Source: Streptantibioticus_A sp037034305
Lineage (GTDB): Bacteria; Actinomycetota; Actinomycetes; Streptomycetales; Streptomycetaceae
Length of the DNA: 64,000 nt
NCBI GenBank assembly: GCA_037034305.1
Contig: JBAGJY010000003.1
Coordinates: 62,001-126,000 of the forward strand
Reading direction: 5' to 3'
A model generated the notes under the pieces. That model saw only the letters and a list, made by a program, of their open reading frames with translations, did not search any database and was not told the origin of the DNA. This document shows positions 8,696 to 18,062 of the stretch, in pieces. The number at the start of each line of letters is the position of its first letter. Position 1 is the first letter of the stretch. The translations under genes were made by a program, and so were the position numbers.

Positions 8696-9117
8696 GGACG
8701 CCTCCTCTCACGTGCGGTCCGTACCGTCCGCCCTCCTATGGTCGTCCATGATGTGGATGATGCGCCAAGTGGAAAGCCGCCGTACTGGGGATTCGTGACG
8801 GTTCTGGTGCAACAGCCGAACATGGCGATGCGTCAGGTGATCGTAGGAACGCGGATTGTGACGGTGTGCGAGGTAACCACTGTCGAGCCTCGCGGCGGGG
8901 GTGACGGTGCGCGTCCGTACGGCTCGTCGATCGCCGTCCTTCGTGACCGTCCGCGCGGTTCCCTTCCCGTCCTGAGGCGGGTTCACTCCCCCGTGTGGCC
9001 ACCTTCCGGGTGGCCGGTAGCATGACGGGCCGGTCATGATCGGCGACGACCGGTTGTGACTGTTCGCGATCAAAAATGCGCGCGGTCGGCCGTGCCTTTC
9101 TGGTTGATGGGGGAGAG

Positions 9118-10401
9118 TTGTTCGGGATCATACGGCCGTGTCGGCACCGGCTGTCCGAGGGTCTTGCCACCTCGTGGACGGCCCATCTGTGCGGCCTGTG
9201 CCTCGCGCTGCGCGACGACCACGGACAGTTGGCCCGGGTCGCCACCAACTACGACGGGCTGATCATCTCCGTCCTGGTGGAGGCGCAGTCCCAGCACTCC
9301 GGCGACTGGCGGCGCACCGCCGGGCCCTGCCCGCTGCGCGGCATGCGCACCGCCCCGGTGGCCAAGGGCGAGGGCGCCCGGCTGGCCGCCGCGGTCTCCC
9401 TGGTGCTGGCCTCGGCGAAGGTCCGGGACCACATCGCCGACCGTGACGGGCTGCTCGGGCGCCGCCCGGTGGCCGCCGCCGCCCGCCGGGTGGCGGGCGG
9501 TTGGGACCGCAAGGGCGCCGCGGTCGGCGCCGGAATCGGCTTCGACACCGCGGTCCTGGTGGACGCGGTGGACCGGCAGACCGGCATCGAGGCGCTGGCC
9601 GGACCGGGCACCCCGCTGCTGACCGTCACCGAGCCCACCGAGACGGCCACCGCCGCCGCGTTCGAGCACACCGCGGTGCTCGCCGGACGCCCGGGCAACC
9701 GCGCCCCGCTCGCGGAGGCCGGGCGGCTCTTCGGCCGCCTCGCCCATCTGCTGGACGCGGTGGAGGACTTGGCGGCGGACCGGCGGTCCGGCGCCTGGAA
9801 CCCGCTGACCGCCACCGGAACCAGCCTCGCCGAGGCGCGGCGGCTGTGCGACGACGCGGTGCACGGGGTGCGACTCGCGCTGCGCGAGGTGGAGTTCACC
9901 GACGCCAAGCTGGCGCACGTACTGCTCGTCCACGAGTTGCCCAGGTCGGTGGACCGGGCCTTCGGCACGACGGGGCACGTCTGCGCGACGCCGCCCGCCG
10001 AAGGCTCCTACCCGCCGCCCGGCGGCCCGTACGGCCCGCCGCCGCAGAACCCGTACGGCGGGCCGCGGCACGGCAACCCGTACCCAAGCCCGTATCAGAA
10101 CCCGCACGGTGACCCGTACCAGAACCCCTACGCGCCGGGTGGGCCCGGTGGTGGATTCCCGCCGCCGGAGCCGCCGCGCCGCCGCGACTGGTTCACCGGC
10201 TGCGCGATCTGGACCGGGCTGTGTTGCACGTGCCAGTTGTGCTGCCGCGACCCGTACCACGACCCGTGGACCGGGCAGCCGCGCCAGGGTTGGTGCCGTG
10301 GTGACTGCTGTGACTGTGGCGACTGCTGTGATGTGTGTGAGTGCTGCGAGTGTTCCTGCGAATGCTGCGAGTGCGTGGAGTGCTGTAGCGGCTGCAACTG
10401 A
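9118..10401 (+). CDS. DUF5685 protein with cysteine-rich tail
   Basis: A protein of about 427 residues. Residues 1-280 form an all-helical DUF5685 domain beginning FGIIRPCRH with GLCLALRDDHG; conserved cysteines near the N-terminus (RPC, CGLC) suggest metal binding. Residues ~290-355 are low complexity (Pro/Gly/Tyr/Asn repeats such as NPYGGP). The last ~68 residues contain about 23 cysteines, mostly as CC, CxC and CxxC pairs. TTG 9118 is the start because GGGGGAG lies 2-8 bases upstream and FGI-RPC is the usual family N-terminus. Function unknown; metal storage or sensing is a guess. Confidence 0.8.
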   Translation: MFGIIRPCRHRLSEGLATSWTAHLCGLCLALRDDHGQLARVATNYDGLIISVLVEAQSQHSGDWRRTAGPCPLRGMRTAPVAKGEGARLAAAVSLVLASAKVRDHIADRDGLLGRRPVAAAARRVAGGWDRKGAAVGAGIGFDTAVLVDAVDRQTGIEALAGPGTPLLTVTEPTETATAAAFEHTAVLAGRPGNRAPLAEAGRLFGRLAHLLDAVEDLAADRRSGAWNPLTATGTSLAEARRLCDDAVHGVRLALREVEFTDAKLAHVLLVHELPRSVDRAFGTTGHVCATPPAEGSYPPPGGPYGPPPQNPYGGPRHGNPYPSPYQNPHGDPYQNPYAPGGPGGGFPPPEPPRRRDWFTGCAIWTGLCCTCQLCCRDPYHDPWTGQPRQGWCRGDCCDCGDCCDVCECCECSCECCECVECCSGCN

Positions 10402-10662
10402 CAGCCGGTGTGAAGGCGTGCGAAGCGTCCTGCGGTAGCCGAGGCGGACCGATGGTGTGCCCGGAACATGGGCGGATCAAGGGGAGTTCGGGCCGGATGC
10501 GCGGTCGGCGACCAGGTCAGCGGCAACACGAGGCGGACCACACCCGACCGAAGTCGATGTGGCCGCGGGTGACCGGCTGATGGGAACGCATGAGCACAGT
10601 GGAACAGTCCGGCGCGTGCCCGTCAACCGAGATGAGACGCGGTGCTCACGTTTCGGACAGGC
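10402..10662. other. Intergenic region without a supported gene
   Basis: This lies between the DUF5685 stop and the putative promoter of the flavin-enzyme cluster. A 48-codon frame (10590-10736) exists but has no ribosome-binding site or recognised family. Confidence 0.3.
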
Positions 10663-10693
10663 TTGACAGCGGTCCGCGTCGCGGGCTTAGCCT
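10663..10693 (+). promoter_or_regulatory. Putative housekeeping promoter of the flavin-enzyme cluster
   Basis: TTGACA (10663-10668) is followed after 19 bases by TAGCCT (10688-10693), a fair match to the Streptomyces vegetative consensus. It would give a leader of about 100 bases before the ATG at 10801. The leader can form a CCGTC/GACGG stem, but no known riboswitch core was recognised. Confidence 0.4.
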
Positions 10694-10800
10694 CAAGCCA
10701 GTCCGTCGCCATGTCGTGACGGCTGGACCGCGTTGAGGGGCGCGGCCCGTGTGAAGGCACTTCCCGTGCAGTTTCCATCCGTACGCCACGGAGCCTTCGC

Positions 10801-12870
10801 ATGCCTTCGCCCGCTGACCGCCCGTCATATCCCATGCCCGCCGGCCCGTCCGGCACCGCCGTACCCTCGCTCGTCATCGTGGGCGCCGGACCGCGCGCCA
10901 CCGGACTTCTGGAACGGATAGCGGCCAACGCGCCTGACGTCTACGGCGGCGCACGCCTCGACATCCACCTGGTGGACCCGTACCCGGCGGGTGCCGGACG
11001 GGTCTGGCGCTACGAGCAGTCACCGCTGCTGTGGATGAACTCCATGGCCGAGGACGTCACGATGTTCCTCGACGAGTCCGTGGAGTGCGCCGGGCCGGTC
11101 CGCCACGGCCCCTCCCTGGCCGACTGGGCCGAGCGGGTCAGGGCGGGAAGCATCGCCGCGCCATCCGAACTCGGCGAGGAGATCGTGCGGTTGGGCCGCG
11201 ACGGCTTCCCGTCCCGGCGGGTGCAGAGCGCCTACCTGAGCTGGGTCCACGAACAGGCGGTGGCCGCGCTGCCGCCCGGCTTCCGGGTGCACCGGCACCC
11301 GTACCGCGCCGTACGGGTCACCGGTCCGCGCGACGGGCGCCAGCAGGTCTGGCTGGACCGGCGCACGATCCACCCGCCATCCGCCACCACCCTCGACGGA
11401 GAGTCCGCGGCTCGCGGTGCCGACTGCCCGCCCCCCGCCGCCGCCCGAGGCGGAACGCGCCGTGCGGCCCCCGCGCCCCTCACCGCCGACCTGGTGGTGC
11501 TGGCCCTCGGCCACCTCGACGCCGAACCCGGCCCGGAGCAGCGCGCGTTGTCCGCCTTCGCCACCCGGCACGGCCTGGTCCACCTGCCGCCCGCCTACAC
11601 CGCCGACACCGACCTGTCCGCGCTGCGCCCCGGCCAGCCGGTCATCGTGCGCGGTCTCGGACTCGCCTTCGTCGACCTGATGGTGCTGCTCACCGAGGGC
11701 CGCGGCGGACGCTACGAGACCGACGCGCGCGGGCGGTTGACGTACCGGCCCTCGGGGCGCGAGCCGGTGCTGCACGTGGGCTCGCGGCGCGGTGTTCCGT
11801 ACCACTCGAAGATCGGCTACGGCTGGACCGGGGAGCCCATCGCGCCGCCGCGCTTCTTCGGCCCGACGGCCGTCGACGAACTGCTCGCCAGGCCGGGGGA
11901 GTTGGACTTCCGGCGCGACGTGTGGCCGCTGATCGCCAAGGAACTCGGCCACGCCCACTACCACCGGCTGTTCACCGCACATCCCGAGCGCACCCGGGTC
12001 AACTGGCCGGACTTCGAGGAGAAGTACGCCGTCGCCGCGCCTGCCAGCGCCGAACTGGACGCGCTGGTCAACGACGCAGTGCCGGACCCCGCCGACCGGT
12101 TCGACCCGGCCGCGCTGGACCATCCGCTGTCCGGACTGCGCTTCCCGGACGAAGAATCGTTCCAGCAGTACCTGCGCGACTACATCCAGGCCGACCTCGA
12201 CCGCCGCGCCGACCCACGGCACAGCCCCGACCTCGCGGTCTTCCTCGCGCTGCTCGCGGTCTACGGGCAGTTGGTGCGGGTCATCGGCTCGGGCAGGCTC
12301 ACCGCGCGCTCACGGATCGCCGATGTGGACGGCTGGTGGCACGGCTTCTTCAGCTACTACGCCTCCGGCCCGCCCGCACCCCGGCTGCGGCAGCTGCTGG
12401 CGCTGTCCCGGGCCGGGATCGTACGCTTCCTCGGCGCCGACCTGGCCGTCGAGGCGGACGGGAAGCGCGGGGTGTTCCGGGCGTCAAGTGCCAGTGTGCG
12501 CGGCGCCGTTGAGGCGAGTGCGCTGGTCGAGGCGCGGCTGCCGGGGCCCTCGGTGCACCGCTCCCGCGACCGGCTGCTGCGCTCGCTGGCCGAGGACGGC
12601 GCGGGCGGCGAGGAACTGCTGCGCGACGGTGACCATTTGCTGCCCACCGGCCTGCTCGCCGTCGACCCGGTCGACGCCCGCCTCATCGGCCGGGACGGCC
12701 GCCCGCATCCACGCCGCCTCGCCCTCGGCCCGCACACCAACGGGCGCGCCTACCCGGCCTTCGCCCGCCCGGGAACCAACGCACCAGCGTTCCGGCAGAA
12801 CGACGCCACGGCCCGCGCCATTCTCGCCTTCCTCGGCGGGCGGCACGGAACCGCGCCACTGGGCGCCTGA
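10801..12870 (+). CDS. FAD/NAD(P)-binding oxidoreductase (NAD_binding_9 type)
   Basis: A 689-residue protein starting with a Rossmann dinucleotide-binding motif (IVGAGPRATGLLERIA, residues 21-37). A conserved GAGRVW region follows at about 60-70 and a second ALGHL segment near 233. This is the actinobacterial FAD/NAD(P)-binding family distantly related to lysine/ornithine N-monooxygenases. It heads a three-gene cluster with two luciferase-like monooxygenases. In related clusters such proteins accompany sulfur- or nitrogen-compound degradation; here the substrate cannot be read from the sequence. It could supply reduced flavin or act as a separate hydroxylase. Confidence 0.75.
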   Translation: MPSPADRPSYPMPAGPSGTAVPSLVIVGAGPRATGLLERIAANAPDVYGGARLDIHLVDPYPAGAGRVWRYEQSPLLWMNSMAEDVTMFLDESVECAGPVRHGPSLADWAERVRAGSIAAPSELGEEIVRLGRDGFPSRRVQSAYLSWVHEQAVAALPPGFRVHRHPYRAVRVTGPRDGRQQVWLDRRTIHPPSATTLDGESAARGADCPPPAAARGGTRRAAPAPLTADLVVLALGHLDAEPGPEQRALSAFATRHGLVHLPPAYTADTDLSALRPGQPVIVRGLGLAFVDLMVLLTEGRGGRYETDARGRLTYRPSGREPVLHVGSRRGVPYHSKIGYGWTGEPIAPPRFFGPTAVDELLARPGELDFRRDVWPLIAKELGHAHYHRLFTAHPERTRVNWPDFEEKYAVAAPASAELDALVNDAVPDPADRFDPAALDHPLSGLRFPDEESFQQYLRDYIQADLDRRADPRHSPDLAVFLALLAVYGQLVRVIGSGRLTARSRIADVDGWWHGFFSYYASGPPAPRLRQLLALSRAGIVRFLGADLAVEADGKRGVFRASSASVRGAVEASALVEARLPGPSVHRSRDRLLRSLAEDGAGGEELLRDGDHLLPTGLLAVDPVDARLIGRDGRPHPRRLALGPHTNGRAYPAFARPGTNAPAFRQNDATARAILAFLGGRHGTAPLGA

Positions 12871-12894
12871 ACGCCCGCCACCCGGAGGAACTCG

Positions 12895-12933
12895 ATGCCA
12901 CCGACCGACCCGGCCGCCGCCGCGCGCCGCTGA
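12895..12933 (+). other. Twelve-codon mini-ORF between cluster genes
   Basis: ATG at 12895 preceded by GGAGGA at 6 bases, reading MPPTDPAAAARR-stop, 14 bases before the next ATG. It could be a coupling or leader ORF, or chance. The Shine-Dalgarno quality is the only support. Confidence 0.3.
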
Positions 12934-12947
12934 CAGGGAGGACAACG

Positions 12948-13970
12948 ATGCCCGCCCCCACCCGGCCGCTGCACCTGGCCGCCGCCATCGACGCCCCCGA
13001 CCAGTACCAGGCCGCGTACTACGTGGAGCTGGCCCGGCTCGCCGAACGCGGCTCGCTGGACTTCGTCACCCTGGACGACTCCCTGGCCCCGCCCGCACCC
13101 GGCGCGGGACGGCTGGACGCGCTCACCGTGCTGTCCAGGCTCGCGCCGAGGACCGATCGGATCGGCCTGGTGCCGACCGTCACCACCACCCACACCGAAC
13201 CGTTCCATGTGTCCGCCGCGCTGGCCACCCTGGACTGGGTGAGCCGGGGCCGCGCGGGCTGGAACGTGCGGGTCTCGGCCACCGAGGCCGAGGCGGGCCA
13301 TGTCGGACGCCGCCCGGTCGCGCCGCCGGTCGCGCTGTGGCGGGAGGCGGACGAGGTCGCCGACGTGGTGTCCCGACTGTGGGACAGCTGGGAGGACGAC
13401 GCGGAGATCCGCGACGTGTCGACCGGCCGCTTCGTCGACCGGGACAAGCTGCACCACGTCGACTTCGTCGGCGAGCACTTCTCGGTGCGCGGCCCGTCGA
13501 TCGTGCCCCGGCCGCCGCAGGGACATCCGGTGATCGCTGTGGACGCCACCGACGAGACCGTGCACCCCTTCGCGGCACGCCACGCGGACGTCATATACAT
13601 AAGGACTGAGGACCCGGACACCGCACGCGCCGTCCGGCGCACCATAAGGCAGTTGGCCGCCGGGGCCGGACGCGACCCGGACCGGCTCACCGTGTTCGCC
13701 TCGATCCAGGTACAGCTCACCGACCCCGCGGACGCGGTACGGCTCGCGGAACGCATCGCCGACTGGTTCCGCGACGGCGCCGCCGACGGCTTCCACATCC
13801 GGCCGACGGCACCACTGCGCGACGTGGGACGGCTGGTCGACGCCACCGTTCCGCTGCTGCAACAGCGCTGCCTGTTCAGGCGGTTCTATCCCGGCGACAC
13901 CCTCCGCGACCACCTCGGCCTGCGCCGACCTTCCAACCGCTACGCCCGACCGCAGGAGGCTTCCCGATGA
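12948..13970 (+). CDS. LLM-class flavin-dependent oxidoreductase
   Basis: A 340-residue (beta/alpha)8 monooxygenase of the bacterial luciferase-like superfamily. These use reduced FMN and oxygen to oxidise small organic substrates. Family features are AARLDALTVLSRLAPRTDRIGL-type strands, the central SRGRAGWNVRVSA block and PPQGHPVIAVDA, which lines the flavin site. GGGAGGA lies 5 bases before the ATG. Its stop overlaps the next start (ATGA), so the two monooxygenases are translationally coupled. Confidence 0.85.
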   Translation: MPAPTRPLHLAAAIDAPDQYQAAYYVELARLAERGSLDFVTLDDSLAPPAPGAGRLDALTVLSRLAPRTDRIGLVPTVTTTHTEPFHVSAALATLDWVSRGRAGWNVRVSATEAEAGHVGRRPVAPPVALWREADEVADVVSRLWDSWEDDAEIRDVSTGRFVDRDKLHHVDFVGEHFSVRGPSIVPRPPQGHPVIAVDATDETVHPFAARHADVIYIRTEDPDTARAVRRTIRQLAAGAGRDPDRLTVFASIQVQLTDPADAVRLAERIADWFRDGAADGFHIRPTAPLRDVGRLVDATVPLLQQRCLFRRFYPGDTLRDHLGLRRPSNRYARPQEASR

Positions 13971-15304
13971 CCAGCGGTGCACAGCGGGCCAGGAAGCAGA
14001 TACATCTGGCCGCGCACTTCCCCGGTGTCAACAACACCACCGTCTGGCAGCATCCGCGCTCCGGCAGCCAGATCGACTTCTCCTCCTTCCAGCACCTGGC
14101 CGAGACCGCCGAGCGCGGCACCTTCGACTTCTTCTTCCTCGCCGAGGGGCTGCGGCTCAGGGAGCACAAGGGTCGCATCCACGACCTGGACGTGGTCGGA
14201 CGGCCCGAGGCGATCAGCGTCCTCGCCGCGCTCGCCTCCGTCACCGACCGGCTGGGGCTCGCCGCCACGGTCAACACCACCTTCAACGAGCCCTATGAAC
14301 TCGCCCGCAGGCTGGCCACGCTGGACCACCTCAGTGAGGGGCGCGCGGCATGGAACGTGGTCACCTCCTCCGATGCGTTCACCGGAGAGAACTTCCGGCG
14401 TGGCGGATATCTTGACCATGCGGACCGCTATACAAGGGCTGCCGAATTCCTCGCCCTCGCAAGGCAGTTGTGGGACTCCTGGCCGCTGGACGAGGCACCC
14501 GGCGCGTTCGCGCACCGGGGTCGGCACTTCGACGTCCACGGCGAGTTCACGGTGCCCCGCTCCCCGCAGGGCCATCCCGTGGTCATCCAGGCGGGCGACT
14601 CCGCCGAGGGCCGGGAGTTCGCCGCCTCGGCCGCCGACGTCGTCTTCACCCCGCACGGCACGCTGGAGGCGGGCCGCGCCTTCTACGCGGACGTCAAGGG
14701 CCGCCTCGCGCGGTACGGGCGGCGGCACGAGGAGCTGAAGATCATGCCCGGGGTCACCTTCGTGCTCGGCGACACCGGCGCCGAGGCGGCCGAGCGGGCC
14801 GCCGAGATCCGCCGCCAGCAGGTCTGCGGGCAGACCGCGATCGTCCTCCTCGAACAGGTGTGGGGGCGCGACCTGTCGGGGTACGACCCGGACGGCCCGT
14901 TCCCCGCCGTCGATCCCGATCCGGAAGGCGAGCTGACGATGGGCCGGGTACGGCACGGGGACCGGATGGCGACCGCCGCCAAGTGGCGTGAGATATCCGA
15001 GCAGAAGCAGTTGTCCATCCGGGAGACCGTCATTGAGGTGACCGGACGTCCGTCGTTCATCGGGACGCCGGAGACGGTGGCGGACACGCTGGACGAGTTC
15101 GTGCGGACCGACGCCTGCGACGGCTTCATCCTGGTGCCACACCTGACCCCCGGCGGGCTGGAGGAGTTCGTGGACCGCGTGGTCCCGCTGCTGCGCGAGC
15201 GCGGCTCCTTCCGCACGGAGTACGAGGGCAGCACCCTGCGGGAGCACCTCGGGCTGCGTCCGCCCGGGAGCCCGGTGGGCGGCCCCGAGGTGGACAGCCG
15301 CTGA
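13967..15304 (+). CDS. NtaA/SnaA/DmoA-family FMN-dependent monooxygenase
   Basis: A 445-residue luciferase-like monooxygenase of the long NtaA/DmoA subfamily (nitrilotriacetate, dimethyl sulfide and dibenzothiophene sulfone oxygenases). Signatures are the N-terminal HLAAHFPGVNNTTVW, a TFDFFFLAEGLRLRE segment, HLSEGRAAWNVVTS, the characteristic NFRRGGYLDHADRYTRA, and SPQGHPVVIQAGDS. It needs a separate FMN reductase. It forms a cluster with the upstream LLM enzyme and the FAD/NAD(P) protein, so a joint catabolic pathway for an S- or N-containing organic compound is inferred. Confidence 0.85.
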   Translation: MTSGAQRARKQIHLAAHFPGVNNTTVWQHPRSGSQIDFSSFQHLAETAERGTFDFFFLAEGLRLREHKGRIHDLDVVGRPEAISVLAALASVTDRLGLAATVNTTFNEPYELARRLATLDHLSEGRAAWNVVTSSDAFTGENFRRGGYLDHADRYTRAAEFLALARQLWDSWPLDEAPGAFAHRGRHFDVHGEFTVPRSPQGHPVVIQAGDSAEGREFAASAADVVFTPHGTLEAGRAFYADVKGRLARYGRRHEELKIMPGVTFVLGDTGAEAAERAAEIRRQQVCGQTAIVLLEQVWGRDLSGYDPDGPFPAVDPDPEGELTMGRVRHGDRMATAAKWREISEQKQLSIRETVIEVTGRPSFIGTPETVADTLDEFVRTDACDGFILVPHLTPGGLEEFVDRVVPLLRERGSFRTEYEGSTLREHLGLRPPGSPVGGPEVDSR

Positions 15305-15466
15305 TATCGCGTCAAATTCTTCCCGTAGTAAGCGGCTTGGCGTCGCACCGGCGCCCCTTGTCGTCGGGAGTGTCCGCCGCGCGATGTCCAAAAAGGCCCC
15401 CTTGTGCGGGAGTTGGTGGCCTCCGGATACTCCGCGACAGCGCTCTCCACCGCACAGGAGGCATGA

Positions 15467-16558
15467 GTGAGGATCAAGCGCAGCGTCCACGACCGCCGCC
15501 CCGTCCACCACCGCCCCCGACCTGGAAGACGTGCCCTCGTCACGGCCGTCACCTGCGGACTCCTGACCGCCGCAGTCACCGCCCTGCCCACCGCCAACAC
15601 CGCCGAGGCGGCCCCGGAGTACTCCGACATACCGGCCTCCGCCGCCGCCCTGGCCAACACCCTCGGCGGCACCGCGACCGCGGGCGCGTACTACGACAGC
15701 GCCGACCGGACCACCGTCGTCAACGTCACCTCCGACGCCGCCGCGCGCTCGGTACGGGCCACCGGAGCGCGAGCCCGGCTCGTCAGACACAGCGCGGCGC
15801 AACTGGACGCGGTGGGGGCCCGCCTGCGCTCCCTCGACATCCCCGGCACCGCCTGGTCGGTGGACCCGCGCAGCGACCAACTCGTGGTCAGCGCCGACCG
15901 CGCGGTGAGCGCCGCGCAACTCGCCGCGCTGCGCGCCACCGCCACCCGGTACGGCGACGAGGTGCGGGTCCGGCAGGTGGACGGACGGTTCGACCGGCTG
16001 CTCGCCAGCGGCGATCCCATCTACGGCGGCGGCTACCGCTGCTCGGTCGGCTTCAACGTCCACAAGGGCGACGCGCGCTACTTCCTCACCGCGGGACACT
16101 GCGGAAAGGCCGCCGCCAAGTGGTACTCCGACCCGGGGCAGTCCACGCTGGTCGGCGCCACCGTCGACTACACCTTCCCCGGGCAGGACTACGCACTGGT
16201 GCGGTACGCGGGCTCCACGCCGTCCCGCCCGGGGACGGCCAGCGGCCAGGCGGTCACCCACGCCGCCGACGCGTACGTCGGCGAACCGGTCAAACGGCGG
16301 GGCAGCACCTCCGGTGTGCACAGCGGGGAGGTCACCGGGCTGAACGCCACCGTCGACTACGGCAACGGCGATGTCGTCTCCGGCCTCATCCAGACCGACG
16401 TCTGCGCCGAGCCCGGTGACAGCGGCGGCGCCCTGTACTCCGGGAACACCGCGCTGGGCCTCACCTCCGGCGGCAGCGGCAACTGCCTGCTCGGCGGCAC
16501 CACGTACTACCAGCCGGTAACAACGGCCCTCGACCACTACGGGATGGTCATCGGCTAG
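15467..16558 (+). CDS. Secreted S1 serine protease, streptogrisin-like
   Basis: A 363-residue preproprotease. Residues 1-48 are a long Sec/Tat-like signal (basic region with twin arginines, then LVTAVTCGLLTAAVTALP and an AEA-A cleavage site). An alpha-lytic-type propeptide (~50-180) follows. The mature chymotrypsin-fold domain carries His of FLTAGHCG, Asp of GQDYALVRY and Ser of EPGDSGGAL. The start is GTG 15467 with AGGAGG 5 bases upstream. It is paralogous to the protease at 18063. The preceding gap 15305-15466 has no gene. Confidence 0.9.
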   Translation: MRIKRSVHDRRPVHHRPRPGRRALVTAVTCGLLTAAVTALPTANTAEAAPEYSDIPASAAALANTLGGTATAGAYYDSADRTTVVNVTSDAAARSVRATGARARLVRHSAAQLDAVGARLRSLDIPGTAWSVDPRSDQLVVSADRAVSAAQLAALRATATRYGDEVRVRQVDGRFDRLLASGDPIYGGGYRCSVGFNVHKGDARYFLTAGHCGKAAAKWYSDPGQSTLVGATVDYTFPGQDYALVRYAGSTPSRPGTASGQAVTHAADAYVGEPVKRRGSTSGVHSGEVTGLNATVDYGNGDVVSGLIQTDVCAEPGDSGGALYSGNTALGLTSGGSGNCLLGGTTYYQPVTTALDHYGMVIG

Positions 16559-16571
16559 CGGTCATGACCGC

Positions 16572-16606
16572 CGACCGGCTGGCTACCGCGGGTAGTCGGC
16601 CGGTCG
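16572..16606 (+). terminator. Hairpin after the first S1 protease
   Basis: CGACCGGC...GCCGGTCG forms the outer 8-bp stem and CTACC/GGTAG an inner stem around GCG, starting 14 bases after the stop. Confidence 0.65.
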
Positions 16607-16710
16607 CGGTGGGCGCCCCACTGACGGTTGCCGCCGCGAGGCGTACCGTGAGGTAGAGGACATCTCACGATGCCCGCGGTTGGCTGGTACGGCGACGGCA
16701 GGGGGCCGTG

Positions 16711-17694
16711 ATGGTCGTGGACTTGGTGGCGGCGGTGCTGGCGTTCGGCGCGGTGTACTTCCTCGCGGGCGCCCGTGTTGTCCAGCAGTTCGAGCGGGGG
16801 GTGCTGTTCCGTCTCGGACATGCGCAGGAGAGACTGCGCGGGCCCGGGTTCACCATGATCGTGCCGGTCATCGACCGGCTGCGGAAGGTCAACCTGCAGA
16901 TCGTGACGATGCCCATCCCGGCCCAGGAGGGCATCACCCGGGACAACGTCACGGTGCGCGTCGACGCGGTGGTGTACTTCAAGGTCGTCCACCCCCTTGA
17001 CGCCATCATCAACGTCGAGGACTACCGGTTCGCGGTGCTCCAGGTGGCGCAGACCTCGTTGCGCTCGATCATCGGCAAGAGCGATCTGGACGACCTGCTC
17101 TCCAATCGCGAGAAGCTCAACGAGGGCCTGGCGCTGATGATCGACAGTCCGGCGCTCGGCTGGGGCGTCCAGATCGACCGGGTGGAGATCAAGGACGTCT
17201 CGCTGCCCGAGACGATGAAGCGGTCGATGGCCCGGCAGGCCGAGGCGGCCCGGGACCGGCGGGCCCGGGTGATCAACGCTGACGCCGAACTGCAGGCGTC
17301 GAAGAAGCTGGCGCAGGCCGCGGCGGCGATGTCCCATGAGCCCGCGGCCCTCCAACTGCGGCTGCTGCAGACGGTGACGGCGGTGGCCGCCGAGAAGAAC
17401 TCCACGCTGGTGCTGCCCTTCCCGGTGGAGCTGCTGCGGTTTCTGGAGCGAGCCGCGCAGAATCCGCAGCTCGGCGCGGCCGCCGGGGCGGGTGAGGTGA
17501 CCGCGTCGGTGTCCGCCGCGTCGTCCGTCGTGGTGCCCGAGCCGTCCACGGCGAACGAGATCCCCGGCGAACCGCCCGGTGTGGAGCCGTCGGCTGAGGC
17601 GCCGAACGCGGAACTGTCCGACGGCGAGCTGCCCGAGGTCCGGCTGGGCGAGGCCGAACCGGACGCCGGAACCGTGGCGGAGGACGGAAAGTAG
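16711..17694 (+). CDS. SPFH/stomatin-like (slipin) membrane protein
   Basis: A protein of about 327 residues with one N-terminal membrane helix (VAAVLAFGAVYFLAGARVV) followed by a band-7/SPFH domain (about 25-190). Slipin markers are RGVLFRLGHAQERLRGPG, TRDNVTVRVDAVVYFKV and AVLQVAQTSLRSIIG. After about 190 comes a coiled-coil stretch (RQAEAARDRRARVINADAE) and an acidic proline-rich tail. Such proteins form membrane microdomain scaffolds and often pair with NfeD-type partners, none of which is seen here. ATG 16711 follows AGGGGG; GTG 16708 is the alternative. Confidence 0.88.
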   Translation: MVVDLVAAVLAFGAVYFLAGARVVQQFERGVLFRLGHAQERLRGPGFTMIVPVIDRLRKVNLQIVTMPIPAQEGITRDNVTVRVDAVVYFKVVHPLDAIINVEDYRFAVLQVAQTSLRSIIGKSDLDDLLSNREKLNEGLALMIDSPALGWGVQIDRVEIKDVSLPETMKRSMARQAEAARDRRARVINADAELQASKKLAQAAAAMSHEPAALQLRLLQTVTAVAAEKNSTLVLPFPVELLRFLERAAQNPQLGAAAGAGEVTASVSAASSVVVPEPSTANEIPGEPPGVEPSAEAPNAELSDGELPEVRLGEAEPDAGTVAEDGK

Positions 17695-18062
17695 GGCCCG
17701 GTGTGGGACGCAACGCAAGGGCTTGTTGTCCGGCTGATGGCCGCTGACCGCTGACCGGACACGGTCGGCGGTTATAGGACAGCGCTTTCTGTCACAGGAT
17801 CCTCACAGCTTCTCCATAGCTGGCCGATTCGTGGTGGTAGGGGCGGGGCTTTCGCATGCCCAAAAGGGGTGCGGGGGGCGAAGTGTGCGTCAGCGGTGGG
17901 GGATTCCAGCCGTGGACTAGACCGGAATTGGACCTTGCACGTCATCAAGTGATGTCGGGATACTCGTCGGCGCAGCTTGGCATGCACACGACTCAAACCC
18001 CCGCAAATCCTCCGGGCTCCCGTCATCAGGACGACAGCCCAACCCCCACAGGAGGTACCGAG

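Noticed and set aside
10590..10736. A 48-codon ORF before the FAD/NAD(P) gene
   Set aside because: No ribosome-binding site, it overlaps the putative promoter, and it is not one of the recognisable Streptomyces leader peptides.
10664..10800. A SAM-type riboswitch in the leader of the flavin-enzyme cluster
   Set aside because: The leader can form short stems, but the conserved core of SAM-I/SAM-IV (such as the CCGGCAACC-like segment) was not found.
13940..16537. An 865-codon open frame on the minus strand
   Set aside because: It lies opposite the LLM monooxygenase and S1 protease genes, has antisense-type composition (runs of G, V, R) and no recognisable domain; high GC produces such frames.
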